Of a stretch of DNA of 64,000 nt, positions 49,601 to 58,413 are shown in pieces; position 1 is the first letter of the stretch, and every line of letters starts with the position of its first letter. The translations under genes were made by a program, and so were the position numbers. Source of the stretch: Duganella rivi. GTDB lineage: Bacteria > Pseudomonadota > Gammaproteobacteria > Burkholderiales > Burkholderiaceae_D. The stretch is from positions 124,001-188,000 of the forward strand of contig NZ_WWCK01000008.1 in the NCBI RefSeq assembly GCF_009857435.1, in the 5' to 3' direction. A model generated the notes under the pieces. That model had not been told where the DNA came from, ran no database searches, and was given only the letters and a program-made list of their open reading frames with translations.

Positions 49601-51012
49601 CCGGTGCCCAGTGCGGACGGGTCGAAATGATCGGCGGTGAGTTTGGCGCTGAAGGCTTGCTTGTCTTTGAGTGCCAGCTGGCCGGTGGCGCTGATGCTGC
49701 CTTTCTTCGCTTGCAGGCGCGCTTGATGCAGTTGCAGCATGGCGTCGGCCAGCGTGGCTTTCAGGTCGAGGCGCAGGCCCTTGTCGGCTAGCGCGGCGCT
49801 GAGTTCCTGCTTCTTCGGCGTGCTGGTGAGGATGATGTCGCCGGCGATAGCGGTTTTGTTGATGCTGGTGTGGAGGTTCTTTAAATCGACACGGTCGGTG
49901 TGCAGCTTGAAGGTGGCGGCATCGATGCCGGCTTCCGGGCCGCTGCGCTGGACTTTGCCGCCGCCGGTGAATTTGCCGGCTGGGCCAAGATCGAGCAAAA
50001 CGTTGTCCAGCAGGGAGACGGTAAGCGTGCCATCCAGGCGGCCGCTGAAGGCTTGCACCGGCAGGCCGTCGCGATCCAGCGGCGCAGCCTTGCCTTGGTT
50101 GAGCAGCGAGAATTGGCCGGAGAGTTTTTGGTCTTTCGCGATGGCGGCGGAGAGCTTGAGGCCGAACTTAGCCTGCGGCCAGCTGGCGTCAAAGCCGGCG
50201 GGATTAAGGTCGCGGCCAGTCAGGTCGATGGTGCGCAAGATGATCGGATCAAATGGCGCCAACGCCACCACGGCCTCGCCATTCGCGCCATGCGATGCGC
50301 CTTGCGCTTTTAACGTCAGCAGCGCCAGATCGCCGCTAGCCTGCACCGCCAGCCGCGCACCACCCGCAGCAGTTGCGTCGGGTGCGCCGTACACCAGCGT
50401 CGCCTTGCCTTGCAGCGCGAACGGTTTTGCGCCGGCGATGGAAGCGTCGGCCTTGATATCGCCAAACGCGGTATGCGCCGACGCTTCCTGCACGCGCCAC
50501 GCCGTGCGGTCGCCATCCAGCTTGAAGCGCAAACGCTCGATCACATCGCTGCCAGTCTCGCTGGCCAGCGTCAGTTTATCGAGCCGCCCATCGGAGATAC
50601 TGAGCTTGATCGGCGAGGCCAGCGAGTCAGGCATCTTCGACGGCGTAGACGGCCCGATACTCTGCACCAGCAAGCTGCGCGCATGCAGCTCGCTAATCGT
50701 CAGCCCATCCGAAAAATACTGCAGCGGCGACCAGTTGATATCAATCTGCTCCGCCGTCACCACCGTGCCTTCGCTGCGATACACCAGCTTATCGATGTGC
50801 ATGCGGTGATACAGCGAGCCACTGACGCCGCTGACCGTAATCTGCCCGCCACTGGCATTGGAAATCCGCTGCACCAGCTGCTGCAAGGTCGACTCGCGTC
50901 CCAGCAGCCAGAATGCGCCCAACAACAGCGCGGCCAGCAGCGCAAAGCCGATCGCCACACGCCGCGGCCAACGCCGGACTGGCACAACTGGTTTGTCGTC
51001 TTGATCAGCCAT
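46609..51012 (-). CDS. Translocation and assembly module protein TamB
   Basis: This 1467-residue protein has one N-terminal membrane anchor (VAIGFALLAALLLGAFWLLG), a very long periplasmic beta-rich region made of repeated AsmA/DUF490-like strands, and the C-terminal TamB domain with SGTYAAYGQKLAIDRGVINF and the terminal strand DILYTWAFD. TamB bridges inner and outer membranes, moves phospholipids and helps outer-membrane protein assembly with TamA. Its start overlaps the tamA stop by one base (TGATG). Confidence 0.93.
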   Translation of the reverse strand: MADQDDKPVVPVRRWPRRVAIGFALLAALLLGAFWLLGRESTLQQLVQRISNASGGQITVSGVSGSLYHRMHIDKLVYRSEGTVVTAEQIDINWSPLQYFSDGLTISELHARSLLVQSIGPSTPSKMPDSLASPIKLSISDGRLDKLTLASETGSDVIERLRFKLDGDRTAWRVQEASAHTAFGDIKADASIAGAKPFALQGKATLVYGAPDATAAGGARLAVQASGDLALLTLKAQGASHGANGEAVVALAPFDPIILRTIDLTGRDLNPAGFDASWPQAKFGLKLSAAIAKDQKLSGQFSLLNQGKAAPLDRDGLPVQAFSGRLDGTLTVSLLDNVLLDLGPAGKFTGGGKVQRSGPEAGIDAATFKLHTDRVDLKNLHTSINKTAIAGDIILTSTPKKQELSAALADKGLRLDLKATLADAMLQLHQARLQAKKGSISATGQLALKDKQAFSAKLTADHFDPSALGTGYPIADLNADVNANGALAPAWQVSAGFQVKASKLMGQALTGNGKLNADAKHISGVDAHLLLAQNAVDVSGSFGAPGEQLRWKIDARQLSAVSSDLLGAITASGVVTGSMDAPRSSFEADAKGLGFASAKRPSDSLIHAGGDVVVVKGTPELKMNGSVQRLNPASFGAAQAGSVNAVFSADAHLASDWRAGVNLTLQPSTFANAPLSGYAKLMAAKGSVSGADVDLHLASNSLQAKGSFGSALDKLEWKLDAPQLGALGPQFGGALHANGTVSGTSARPALALTLNGANLRAPGQQEIGTIKGSATLGNTIAMANTGTADVPLVSDVEITRYVSPAISLDKLRLQTSGTRSAHVIQLSAANPDFDAALRVKGSWADDTWTGAIDTLQNRGRFALTLAAPAPLKLVAPNDTGVAGLLKPEQIALGNATINLPAGSIRIDYLEKNAATWRSKGQAAGVPVNYLAQLSDAWRDNVRSTMTIGADWGLNLQAATRTLAGSVHVFREQGDLTITGADLPQALGLKTLDARADVTDGTLRVQLNVDGTRAGQAKLDGSAQLQEGRLADNSSFTLNGSANMGSLAWLAPLAGQPGLEIDGTLKMAIAGNGTISAPQLSGDISGDKLSINWLDQGIKLRNGQLQAHLTGDQLQLQKLAFDGAEGRALADGWIRYANNETTMQLKLSADKLEILSRPDRILTISGTTSLTRDARHFQLDGKLRADRANIELAGADTPTLSDDVVILGKGKAPVKAAQGMPLNIDLEADLGNNFKLKGKGLEAELAGTLRIRVADRRPPRVNGSIRVVSGTYAAYGQKLAIDRGVINFTGAYDNPGLNILAVRRRPEGEALSETNVEAGVEVRGTALAPQAKLVSTPTVSDSDKLAWLVLGHGIDNTAGNDMALLSTAAGALFGGAGQGKLANALGVDELGVGQAAGTATAGAATGLQNTVVTVGKRLSSRAYLSFEQGASTATSLVKLKYKLNPRITLQFQTGTNNALDILYTWAFD

Positions 51013-52865
51013 CAGAAAGTGAATCCCAGCGAGAAGTGCAAACGATATTTTTGAACAGCATGTCCATACGCGACATCGACATTGATCGGCCCGACGGGAC
51101 TCTTCCAGCGGCCACCGACGCCGTAGCCCGATTTCGGATGCAAAGCGTTTACCGTATCGCCCGCGTTACCGGCATCGTAAAACACCGCCACGCCGTACGC
51201 CGGCTTGAACCAGTACTGATACTCTGCGCTGGCCGTCGCCAGATAGCGTCCGCCGGTGGTCGCGCCGTTGACCGGCACGCCCAGCTCCTGGTACGCATAG
51301 CCGCGCACCGATTGATCGCCACCAGCGCGGAACAAGTACACCGCCGGCACGCCGCTCTTATCGCGCGACGCCAGCGCACCAACCTCGCCACGGAAAATCG
51401 CATTCGACTTGGAACCCAGCGGCAGATACGCCACGCCGCGCAGATAGCCGCGCACAAATGCTTCGTCGGTCAGCAGCGGCAGCAACGCGCCGCCCAGCTG
51501 CGCGTTCAAGGCATAGCCCTTGGTCGGGAACAGCAGGTTATCCAGCTTGCGCCACGTGACGCCGTAGGTCAGCGGCAAGCTCTTACTCTGGCTGGACGGC
51601 ACGCCGCCCACCGTCTTGGTTTCGGTCAGCAGTTCCAGCGTCAGATTACGTTCCAGCAGCGGCGTGCCCCACGCGCGCTTGGCAGCGAGGCTGGCCACGC
51701 TGGTCACCTCGCCCGAAATATCGCTGCGCTCAAATGAGGCGCCGATGCTGTCGTTATAGCCTTCCGGCGTTACCGGGAAATAGAAATTGGTGTTGGCGGT
51801 TTGCTTCTTGGTTTCCAGCGTCAGCGCGCTTTTCATGCGCAGGCCGAATACCGACAAATCGTCATAAGTCAGCGAAGCGCGGTTACCGGTGTTGGTCGAA
51901 TAACCGACACCGGCGCTGACGTTCTTGCGCTTGTTCTCCACCACGCGCACCAGCAGCGGCAGCGGCGCCATGACGGCGGCTGCATTCTGCTCCGGCGTCA
52001 TCGCCGCCGCATCCAGCTGCTCGTTGAGAATCGCGCTCATGTCGCCGCTGACTTCCACGCTGGCGAAGTAGCCGGTGTCCTGCAAGCGCGATTGATACGA
52101 TTGCAGCGCCGCCTCGCTGTAATAATCGCCCGGATGGATTTGATTCAGATTGCTGACCACCGAAGCAGGGTAGCGCTTCAAACCCTCGATGCGCAGCTCA
52201 CCGAAACGCATTTCCGGGCCGCTGTCGATCACCACCCGCAGGTTGGCGAGATGCGCCTCCGGGTCGACCGTGGCCTGGCTCTCCACCAGTTGCGCGCGCG
52301 GATAGCGCGTCTGCACCACCGAGCGCAGAATCGCGCGCTTGGCGCTTTCCCAGTCCTCCTGCCGGAACACCGCGCCTTTTTTCAGCGACCATCCGGCCTT
52401 CAGCGCGGTGGTGTCGAATTGCTTGTCGGCCGGCTGATCAGGATTGGGCGCAAAGCCTTGCAGGGTTAAATCGATCTCGCCAACCCGCACAGGCTCGCCC
52501 GGCTCCACCTTCACTCGTACCACCGGCGTGCCGGATTCGCGGTCGACGCGCGCGCTTACAACCGGCGAGTAGTAGCCATCGGTCGCCACCAGCGTGCGGA
52601 TCTGCTCCGGCGCCACCCGCACCAGCCTTTGCAGCTGTTCGCGGTCGATCCGGTCATTGCCGCGAAAGCGCACCAGGTCGAGGTTATGCTCGAGCAGTTC
52701 GCGCACCTCGCGCGGCGCGTCGATATGCACCTCGTATTTGAACCCTTCCGCCGCTTGCGCCGATACGGCCAGCATGGCCGCAACAAGGCCGCCGGATACT
52801 TTTGTCACAACTTGTGCCAAAATTCGTGATCCTGCCCATTTTTTTGCTGGCGGTGCCGGTAACAT
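51012..52865 (-). CDS. Outer-membrane assembly protein TamA
   Basis: The 617-residue product has a signal peptide (GGLVAAMLAVSAQA), three POTRA-like domains in the first 300 residues (YKVHIDAP-like EVHIDAPREVRELLEHNLDL) and a 16-strand-type BamA/TamA barrel with GGDQSVRGYAYQELG and the final FSLGFTF ending in phenylalanine. It pairs with TamB in one operon. GGAG precedes ATG 52865, in the gap shared with divergent queC. Confidence 0.94.
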   Translation of the reverse strand: MLPAPPAKKWAGSRILAQVVTKVSGGLVAAMLAVSAQAAEGFKYEVHIDAPREVRELLEHNLDLVRFRGNDRIDREQLQRLVRVAPEQIRTLVATDGYYSPVVSARVDRESGTPVVRVKVEPGEPVRVGEIDLTLQGFAPNPDQPADKQFDTTALKAGWSLKKGAVFRQEDWESAKRAILRSVVQTRYPRAQLVESQATVDPEAHLANLRVVIDSGPEMRFGELRIEGLKRYPASVVSNLNQIHPGDYYSEAALQSYQSRLQDTGYFASVEVSGDMSAILNEQLDAAAMTPEQNAAAVMAPLPLLVRVVENKRKNVSAGVGYSTNTGNRASLTYDDLSVFGLRMKSALTLETKKQTANTNFYFPVTPEGYNDSIGASFERSDISGEVTSVASLAAKRAWGTPLLERNLTLELLTETKTVGGVPSSQSKSLPLTYGVTWRKLDNLLFPTKGYALNAQLGGALLPLLTDEAFVRGYLRGVAYLPLGSKSNAIFRGEVGALASRDKSGVPAVYLFRAGGDQSVRGYAYQELGVPVNGATTGGRYLATASAEYQYWFKPAYGVAVFYDAGNAGDTVNALHPKSGYGVGGRWKSPVGPINVDVAYGHAVQKYRLHFSLGFTF

Positions 52866-52954
52866 GAGACTCCATAAGGTGTACGCTAGTGAGTATGTTA
52901 CCGGATCGCCCCAAAAGATGGCGTACTAATAATATTGCATCATCTGGAAAAACT

Positions 52955-53662
52955 ATGCTGCCTACCGATTCCGCCCTCGTCCTGTTTAGCGGAGGTCAAG
53001 ACTCCACCACCTGCCTGGCCTGGGCGCTGAAAAATTACGCGCGCGTTGAAACCATCGGTTTCGACTACGGCCAACGCCACGCCGTCGAACTGACGGTGCG
53101 TCCGCAACTGCTGCAAAGCCTGCGCGAACACTCGGCTGAGTGGAACGCCAAGCTGGGCGAAGATCACATGATCGACCTGTCGCTGATCTCGGCCATTTCG
53201 CAAACCGCGATGACCCACGATATCGCCATCGAAACCCAGGCCAACGGCCTGCCCAACACCTTTGTCCCCGGCCGCAATCTGCTGTTCATGACGGTGGCCG
53301 CCACGGTGGCGTATCGCCGCGGCCTGACGGTGCTGGTGGGCGGCATGTGCGAGACCGACTTCTCCGGTTACCCGGACTGCCGCGACGACACCATGAAGGC
53401 GCTGCAAGTGGCGCTCAATCTCGGCATGGACACCCGCATCAAGCTCGAAACGCCGCTGATGTGGCGCGATAAAAAGCAGACCTGGGAACTGGCGCAGGAA
53501 CTGGGCGGCCAGCGCCTGGTGGATCTGATCCGCGACGGCACCCACACCTGCTACCTCGGCGAGCGCGGTGCGCTGCACGACTGGGGTTATGGCTGCGGCA
53601 CCTGCCCGGCCTGCGCATTGCGCGCCCGCGGCTATCATCAGTTCGTGGGCACCGAGGTGTAA
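52955..53662 (+). CDS. 7-cyano-7-deazaguanine synthase QueC
   Basis: The start is ATG 52955, giving 235 residues. Landmarks are the ATP pyrophosphatase P-loop [27 protein letters not shown], the VPGRNLLFM motif and the C-terminal zinc-binding cysteines in HTCYLGERG ... CGTCPAC. QueC converts carboxydeazaguanine to preQ0 for queuosine. No other queuosine gene is adjacent. It is divergent from tamA and directly abuts the GGDEF gene. Confidence 0.94.
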   Translation: MLPTDSALVLFSGGQDSTTCLAWALKNYARVETIGFDYGQRHAVELTVRPQLLQSLREHSAEWNAKLGEDHMIDLSLISAISQTAMTHDIAIETQANGLPNTFVPGRNLLFMTVAATVAYRRGLTVLVGGMCETDFSGYPDCRDDTMKALQVALNLGMDTRIKLETPLMWRDKKQTWELAQELGGQRLVDLIRDGTHTCYLGERGALHDWGYGCGTCPACALRARGYHQFVGTEV

Positions 53663-56600
53663 ATGCCCACCGACACCCAGGCACGGCTGCGCCGCTTGCT
53701 GCAGGATCTGCTGTCGCCAGTGATCCTGCCGGCACTGGTGCTGACGGGATGCTTGGGTGTGACGGCGGCGCTGTGGCACAGTGCCAGCACCGATGCCGAA
53801 CAAGACGCGCAGGCCGATTTCGACGGCCGCGTGCGGGAGCTGGTCAACAATCTCGATCAGCGCATGCAGACCTACGTGCAGGTGCTGTACGGCGTACAGG
53901 GCTTGTTCGCCAGCTCGCAGCATGTAGACCGCGACGAGTTCCAAACCTATCTCGCCGGCCAAGACCTGAACCACCACTTCCCCGGTTTGCACGGCGTCGG
54001 CTACATGCAGCTGGTGGGGCCGCGCCAGATCGAGGCGCATGAAGCGATCGTGCGGCGCAGCGGCTATCCAGGCTACCGCGTGTTCCCCGCCAGTGAGCGC
54101 GAGTGGCATGCGCCCATCGTCTATCTCGAACCGTTCAACGAAAATAACCGTCAGGCCTTTGGTTTTGATGCGGCCTCGGAACCGCGCCGCCGCGCCGCGC
54201 TGGAACAGGCGCGCGATTCCGGCCTGCCTGCCATGAGCGGCAAGATCCGGCTGGTGCAGGAAGCCGGCGTGCCGGCGCAGGCAGGCTTCCTGGTGGTGCT
54301 GCCGGTGTATAACCATCCGCAGCCGACCAATACGCTGGCCGCGCGCCGCGCCGCCATCAATGGCTGGGTGTATGCGCCATTCCGCGTCGGTGATCTGATG
54401 GCGGGGCTGGGCGGCCCGCGCGCTGCTGCGCTGGATGTGGAAATCTACGACGGCGACGCCATCATGCCGGAGGCGCTGATGTATGACAGCGCGCCCAACG
54501 CCGGCGACCAGCTGCGCGCCACGCGCCAGCAGATCAGCATCGCCAGCCATCGCTGGACGCTGCGCATCGCGATGCTGCCGGCGCCGGCGACGGCGCGCTA
54601 CGACAAGGCGCAGCTGACGGGCGGCTTCGGCGTGGCGCTGAGCGTATTGCTGGCGTGGCTTACGTGGCTGCTGGCGCGCGGCCGGGTGCGCGCGCGCGAA
54701 GGCCTGGAGCGTAGCCGCGCGCTGGCGGAGGAATTGAAGGAGGGCCAATCGACGCTGATGGTATTGGCCGACAGCGCGCAGCGCAGCCAGGCGGTGTTGC
54801 GCAGCATTCTGGACTCCACCATCGACGGGATTTTGGTCGATAACCTGAAAGGCACGGTGCTGAATTCCAACCGCCGCTTCCGCGAGCTGTGGAATGTGCC
54901 GGAATACCTGGACTGGCAAAGCGACGGCGCGGTGCTGATGGCGCATATGTGCGCGCAGCTGCGCCATCCCGAATGCGGCTTGCGGCTGGACCAGCCGGCG
55001 CAACTGACGCTGCCCGGCGTGCAGCGCGGCACGCCGCTGCAAGAGGAGCACGAGGTGCTGCAATTGAAGGACGGCCGCGTGATCGAGAAGCACACGCGCG
55101 GCCTGCAGCTGGGCAGCGAGCCGGCGCGCATCTGGTCGTTCCGCGACATCACCGAGCGCACCCGCGTCGAGCAGCGCGAGCAAACCCGCCGCCACGTGCT
55201 GGAACTGCTGGCGACCGGCGCACCGCTGCAAACCATTCTGGAAAGCGTGGTGGCCGGCGTGGAAGCCGACAACGAGGATATGTTGTGCAGCATCCTGCTG
55301 CTCGACGAGCAGGGCGAGCATCTGCTGGTGGGCGCGGCGCCCAGCCTGCCGGCTTTCTTCAACGCGGCGGTGCATGGCAAGTCGATTCACAGCGGCTTGG
55401 GCGCGTGCGGACAGTCGGTGCTGACGCGCAGCCGCGTGATTGTGGAAGACATCCGCAGCGCGCCGTCATGGGCGGAGTATCGCGACCTGGCCGTGCAGGC
55501 GCGGCTCGGGTCGTGCTGGTCTGATCCTATTTTTAGCGCCAACGGCACGGTGCTGGGCACCTTCGCCATCTATCACCGCGAAGCGCGCTTGCCGAGCATT
55601 GCCAACAGCGCCTTGATCGAGCAGGGCGCGCGGCTGGCCGGCATCGCGATCGAGCAGGCGCAGGCCGCCGTGGCGCTGCGGGCCGGCGAGGCGCGCTTCC
55701 GCAGCCTGTACGACCACGCGCCGGTGGCGCTGTGGGAGCAGGACTGGTCGGCGGTGCGCAGCGCCTTGGCGGAATTTGAATTGTCCGGCATCGATGATTT
55801 GGCCGCGTACTTGCAAGCCAATCCTAGCCAGCTGCGGCGACTCGCTTCGCTGGTGCGCATCATGGACGTCAACGCGGCAGCGCTGGAGCAGGTGGCCGCG
55901 CCGCCGGGCCGTAAAGACCTGAAGGAATTGACGCTGGCGCAAAACTTCGATGCTGCCGCCATGCCTAATTTTGCGCGCGCGGTGACGGCGCTGGCGCAGG
56001 GCCAGCACTTCTTCGCCTGCGAGGGCAGCTTCGAGCGGCTGGACGGCGTGGCGCGTCTCAATGAACTGACCTTGCTGGTGATGCCGGGGCATACGCATAG
56101 CCTGGACTTTGTAATCGTCTCCACGCTCGACATCACCGAGCGCCGCCGCATGGACGACGAGCTGCGCGTGCTGGCCACGACCGACTTCCTCACCGGCTTG
56201 CCGAACCGGCGCGAGTTCATGGGCCGCTTGCAGGAAGAAGAGGGCCGCTTGCAGCGCGACATCGGCGCCTGCGCGGCGGTGCTGCTGCTGGACATCGATC
56301 ACTTCAAGCGCATCAACGACGAACACGGTCACGCGGCCGGCGACGCGGTGCTGCGCCAGCTGGCCGACTTGATGCGCGAGTGCCAGCGCAAGATCGATAT
56401 GCTGGGCCGCATTGGCGGCGAGGAGTTTGCAATCCTGCTGCCGGGTACCGATCTGGATGCGGCGGCGGTATTTGCCGAGCGCCTGCGCCAGCGGGTGGAG
56501 CAGACGCCGATGCAGCTCGATGACGGCATGGCACTGGACATCACGGTCAGCATCGGGATTGCGGCGATGGGCGGCAAGGCGCCCGGTGGCGACCCGGCCC

Positions 56601-56716
56601 TGATCCGTGCCGATCAGGCTTTGTACTGCGCCAAGCGTGGCGGGCGCAACCGGGTGGAATTGATGGACATCGAGGCGGATCGGCCGGGGCTCCCCGCCCC
56701 GGCCGCTTCCGGTTGA
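53663..56716 (+). CDS. CHASE-PAS-GAF-GGDEF membrane diguanylate cyclase
   Basis: This 1017-residue sensor has a membrane helix near residue 20, an extracytoplasmic CHASE domain (about 70-250; GVQGLFASSQHVDRDEFQTY, FPGLHGVGYM) and a second helix near 315-332. It continues with a PAS domain (about 375-500), GAF (about 512-668), a second PAS-like segment and GGDEF with TTDFLTGLPNRREF and the intact GRIGGEEF (about residue 916). It has no EAL domain. ATG follows the queC stop with no gap, and GAGGTG inside queC serves as ribosome site. The CHASE ligand is unknown. Confidence 0.92.
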   Translation: MPTDTQARLRRLLQDLLSPVILPALVLTGCLGVTAALWHSASTDAEQDAQADFDGRVRELVNNLDQRMQTYVQVLYGVQGLFASSQHVDRDEFQTYLAGQDLNHHFPGLHGVGYMQLVGPRQIEAHEAIVRRSGYPGYRVFPASEREWHAPIVYLEPFNENNRQAFGFDAASEPRRRAALEQARDSGLPAMSGKIRLVQEAGVPAQAGFLVVLPVYNHPQPTNTLAARRAAINGWVYAPFRVGDLMAGLGGPRAAALDVEIYDGDAIMPEALMYDSAPNAGDQLRATRQQISIASHRWTLRIAMLPAPATARYDKAQLTGGFGVALSVLLAWLTWLLARGRVRAREGLERSRALAEELKEGQSTLMVLADSAQRSQAVLRSILDSTIDGILVDNLKGTVLNSNRRFRELWNVPEYLDWQSDGAVLMAHMCAQLRHPECGLRLDQPAQLTLPGVQRGTPLQEEHEVLQLKDGRVIEKHTRGLQLGSEPARIWSFRDITERTRVEQREQTRRHVLELLATGAPLQTILESVVAGVEADNEDMLCSILLLDEQGEHLLVGAAPSLPAFFNAAVHGKSIHSGLGACGQSVLTRSRVIVEDIRSAPSWAEYRDLAVQARLGSCWSDPIFSANGTVLGTFAIYHREARLPSIANSALIEQGARLAGIAIEQAQAAVALRAGEARFRSLYDHAPVALWEQDWSAVRSALAEFELSGIDDLAAYLQANPSQLRRLASLVRIMDVNAAALEQVAAPPGRKDLKELTLAQNFDAAAMPNFARAVTALAQGQHFFACEGSFERLDGVARLNELTLLVMPGHTHSLDFVIVSTLDITERRRMDDELRVLATTDFLTGLPNRREFMGRLQEEEGRLQRDIGACAAVLLLDIDHFKRINDEHGHAAGDAVLRQLADLMRECQRKIDMLGRIGGEEFAILLPGTDLDAAAVFAERLRQRVEQTPMQLDDGMALDITVSIGIAAMGGKAPGGDPALIRADQALYCAKRGGRNRVELMDIEADRPGLPAPAASG

Positions 56717-56720
56717 AACT

Positions 56721-57113
56721 TCAGACTGGTTGTTGCAGCGTGGCTTGCTGGCGTTGCTTGCGCGGGCGGCTGACGAAGATCCAGTACAGGCCGATCGGGA
56801 TCAGCAGCGGCAGCAGCAGGGGCGAGACCGCCGCCACCGCCACCACGGCGGCCAGCGCCACACCGAACACGGCCAGGATGCCGAGGCTGGCGAACAGCAC
56901 GCACAGGAAGATCGCCACGCACACCATGATCACGCCGGCCAGCAGCATCCCCGCGCCGCCGAACGTCATTGCCAGGATGGCGCCCAGCGGGCCGTCAATT
57001 TCATCGCCGTCGATGTTGACGGACATGCCGTCGCCAAACACCGACTGCCATGCAGCAATGGCCAGCAGGAAGATCACGGCGGCGAAGATCAGTTTTTTAG
57101 CGGTGGTGTTCAT
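56721..57113 (-). CDS. Small membrane protein of unknown function
   Basis: The start is ATG 57113 with GGGGA upstream, giving 130 residues. Three strongly hydrophobic stretches (KLIFAAVIFLLAIAAW, LLAGVIMVCVAIFLCVLFA, LLLPLLIPIGLYWIFV) and a basic C-terminal tail are visible. An acidic loop (NIDGDEIDGPLG) lies after helix 1. No family was recognised. It is convergent with the diguanylate cyclase gene. Confidence 0.7.
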   Translation of the reverse strand: MNTTAKKLIFAAVIFLLAIAAWQSVFGDGMSVNIDGDEIDGPLGAILAMTFGGAGMLLAGVIMVCVAIFLCVLFASLGILAVFGVALAAVVAVAAVSPLLLPLLIPIGLYWIFVSRPRKQRQQATLQQPV

Positions 57114-57330
57114 GGCGTTCCCCGATTCCTTATGTAGTTGATGCCGTTTGGCATGGTTGAACTGTAGCGAAGCACGGCCGCGCCAACCATCGGATTGCGA
57201 CAGACCGGCAGATTTGAAGGATGGAACGCAGGTGGGCGGCGACGAGCCGCAGGAGTTGACCGATTGCACCTTGATTTAAAGTCATGGTGGTCTAAACTGA
57301 TAATCTCACTTGCGATTGGAGGGCATTAAC

Positions 57331-57573
57331 ATGGCTTGGCTAGCAATGAGCGAGGGGCAATCGATCCCCTCGGTATGCAAACGTACGAGGCGCCAGCGCA
57401 GCGCCCAGCGCTTGTCCGGCGGAGGCCCGAAAGGCCCGCCATCGGCGCCCCCCACCATACCGCCTATCATCATCACGCCGTTCAGCTACCAGACGCCGGA
57501 GCCGGCCATCGATCCGCGCATCACGCCGCTGAAGCCGCCCATTACCGAGCGGCCACCTTGCATGACCTGCTGA
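57331..57573 (+). CDS. Small proline-rich protein
   Basis: The start is ATG 57331 with GGAGGG at 57318-57323, giving 80 residues. The N-terminus is polar and basic (SVCKRTRRQRSAQRL), then PPTIPPIIITPFSYQTPEP gives a proline-rich second half ending CMTC. It has no signal peptide. A shared terminator follows. The ribosome site and codon use support expression. Function unknown. Confidence 0.5.
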   Translation: MAWLAMSEGQSIPSVCKRTRRQRSAQRLSGGGPKGPPSAPPTIPPIIITPFSYQTPEPAIDPRITPLKPPITERPPCMTC

Positions 57574-57597
57574 GGTTGTCTTAGCGCCAAAAGAAAA

Positions 57598-57620
57598 GCC
57601 CGCATGCGTTGCGGGCGTTT
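57598..57620. terminator. Shared terminator between convergent genes
   Basis: A 7-bp stem (GCCCGCA, 57598-57604; TGCGGGC, 57610-57616) around TGCGT is flanked by an A-rich run on one side and GTTT on the other, so it can act for the proline-rich gene and for the PEP-CTERM gene on the opposite strand. Confidence 0.65.
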
Positions 57621-57638
57621 GCGCTGGGGACAGCGTGC

Positions 57639-58286
57639 TTAGGACTGCTTGCGGCGGCGGGCCAGTGCGCCGACGAGGCCGAGGCCGGCCAGCATCATGG
57701 CGTAGGTTTCTGGTTCCGGCACGGCCGCGATGTAGGAGTGGTTGTCCGACTCGAACGCGTCCTGGCTGCTGGCGAAGGTCACCTTGGTGATGCCAATGCT
57801 GCTGGTGAAGTTCATGTAGAAACCGTTACCTTGGTTGCCGTCGCCCATCATGCTGGCGGCGGCTGCCATTTGCCCGCCGTCCAGCGTCAGCAACACGGTA
57901 TTGCCGCTGTACAGGGTGACGGTGTTGTAGTTGTCCGGCGAGCCCATGTAGAAACCGAAGTAGCTCACGCCGTAGCCGCCAAAGTTGACGCTGGCCGATG
58001 ACAACTGGCCGTGGGTGGTACCAACCGAGAAGAAGTCGGTGGGATCGTTGGGCGGCTGGGCCGCGTAGCTGCCGTCGCCCGGATGGGCAATCAGCACGGC
58101 CAGGTTGCTGCCATAGTCGGCAAAGCCGCTCGGCAGCACCATGCCGTCAAAGGTGTTGGTGACGAGGCCCGGGCCGGGATTGGATGAGTACGGGCCGCTG
58201 GTGGCGTCGTAGCTGACGACAGCGGCATTGGCGCCAAGGGCGGCGGCAGACAGCCCCAAGCCCAGTAAGATTTTTGCGATGGTCAT
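57639..58286 (-). CDS. PEP-CTERM secreted protein
   Basis: The start is ATG 58286 with GAGGAG upstream, giving 215 residues. It has a signal peptide (ILLGLGLSAAALGANA), a beta-rich Gly/Ser/Asn-rich body and a classic PEP-CTERM tail: VPEPETYAMMLAGLGLVGAL then ARRRKQS. The tail directs the protein to exosortase for cleavage and surface anchoring or release. No exosortase gene is in the window. The body resembles no known enzyme. A promoter is visible upstream. Confidence 0.9.
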   Translation of the reverse strand: MTIAKILLGLGLSAAALGANAAVVSYDATSGPYSSNPGPGLVTNTFDGMVLPSGFADYGSNLAVLIAHPGDGSYAAQPPNDPTDFFSVGTTHGQLSSASVNFGGYGVSYFGFYMGSPDNYNTVTLYSGNTVLLTLDGGQMAAAASMMGDGNQGNGFYMNFTSSIGITKVTFASSQDAFESDNHSYIAAVPEPETYAMMLAGLGLVGALARRRKQS

Positions 58287-58310
58287 GAACGCTCCTCTAT
58301 TTTTCACATG

Positions 58311-58325
58311 GGAATTGGTAATTCC
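58311..58325. repeat. Perfect short palindrome in the PEP-CTERM leader
   Basis: GGAATT (58311-58316) and AATTCC (58320-58325) enclose GGT, 25 bases before the PEP-CTERM start codon and downstream of its promoter. It would sit in the untranslated leader as a small hairpin or act as an operator. Confidence 0.4.
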
Positions 58326-58331
58326 AAATTA

Positions 58332-58360
58332 ATAATAGAAGTGTCCGAATGACAATACAA
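58332..58360 (-). promoter_or_regulatory. Promoter of the PEP-CTERM gene
   Basis: On the minus strand TTGTAT (58355-58360) and TATTAT (58332-58337) are spaced by exactly 17 bases, with the start point expected about 40 bases before ATG 58286. Confidence 0.55.
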
Positions 58361-58413
58361 ATTTCGTTTTAGAATGTTTCGTCGGTAAGTGTGTCTTTTA
58401 ACACGAGACCGTG

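Noticed and set aside
46609-51012. Repetitive appearance of the tamB gene as a tandem-repeat array
   Set aside because: Similarity between segments is that of repeated beta-strand motifs in the protein, not DNA repeats.
56681-56705. 9-bp GC hairpin (CGGCCGGGG / CCCCGGCCG) near the end of the CHASE-GGDEF gene
   Set aside because: It lies within the coding region and has no T-run, so it was not called a terminator.
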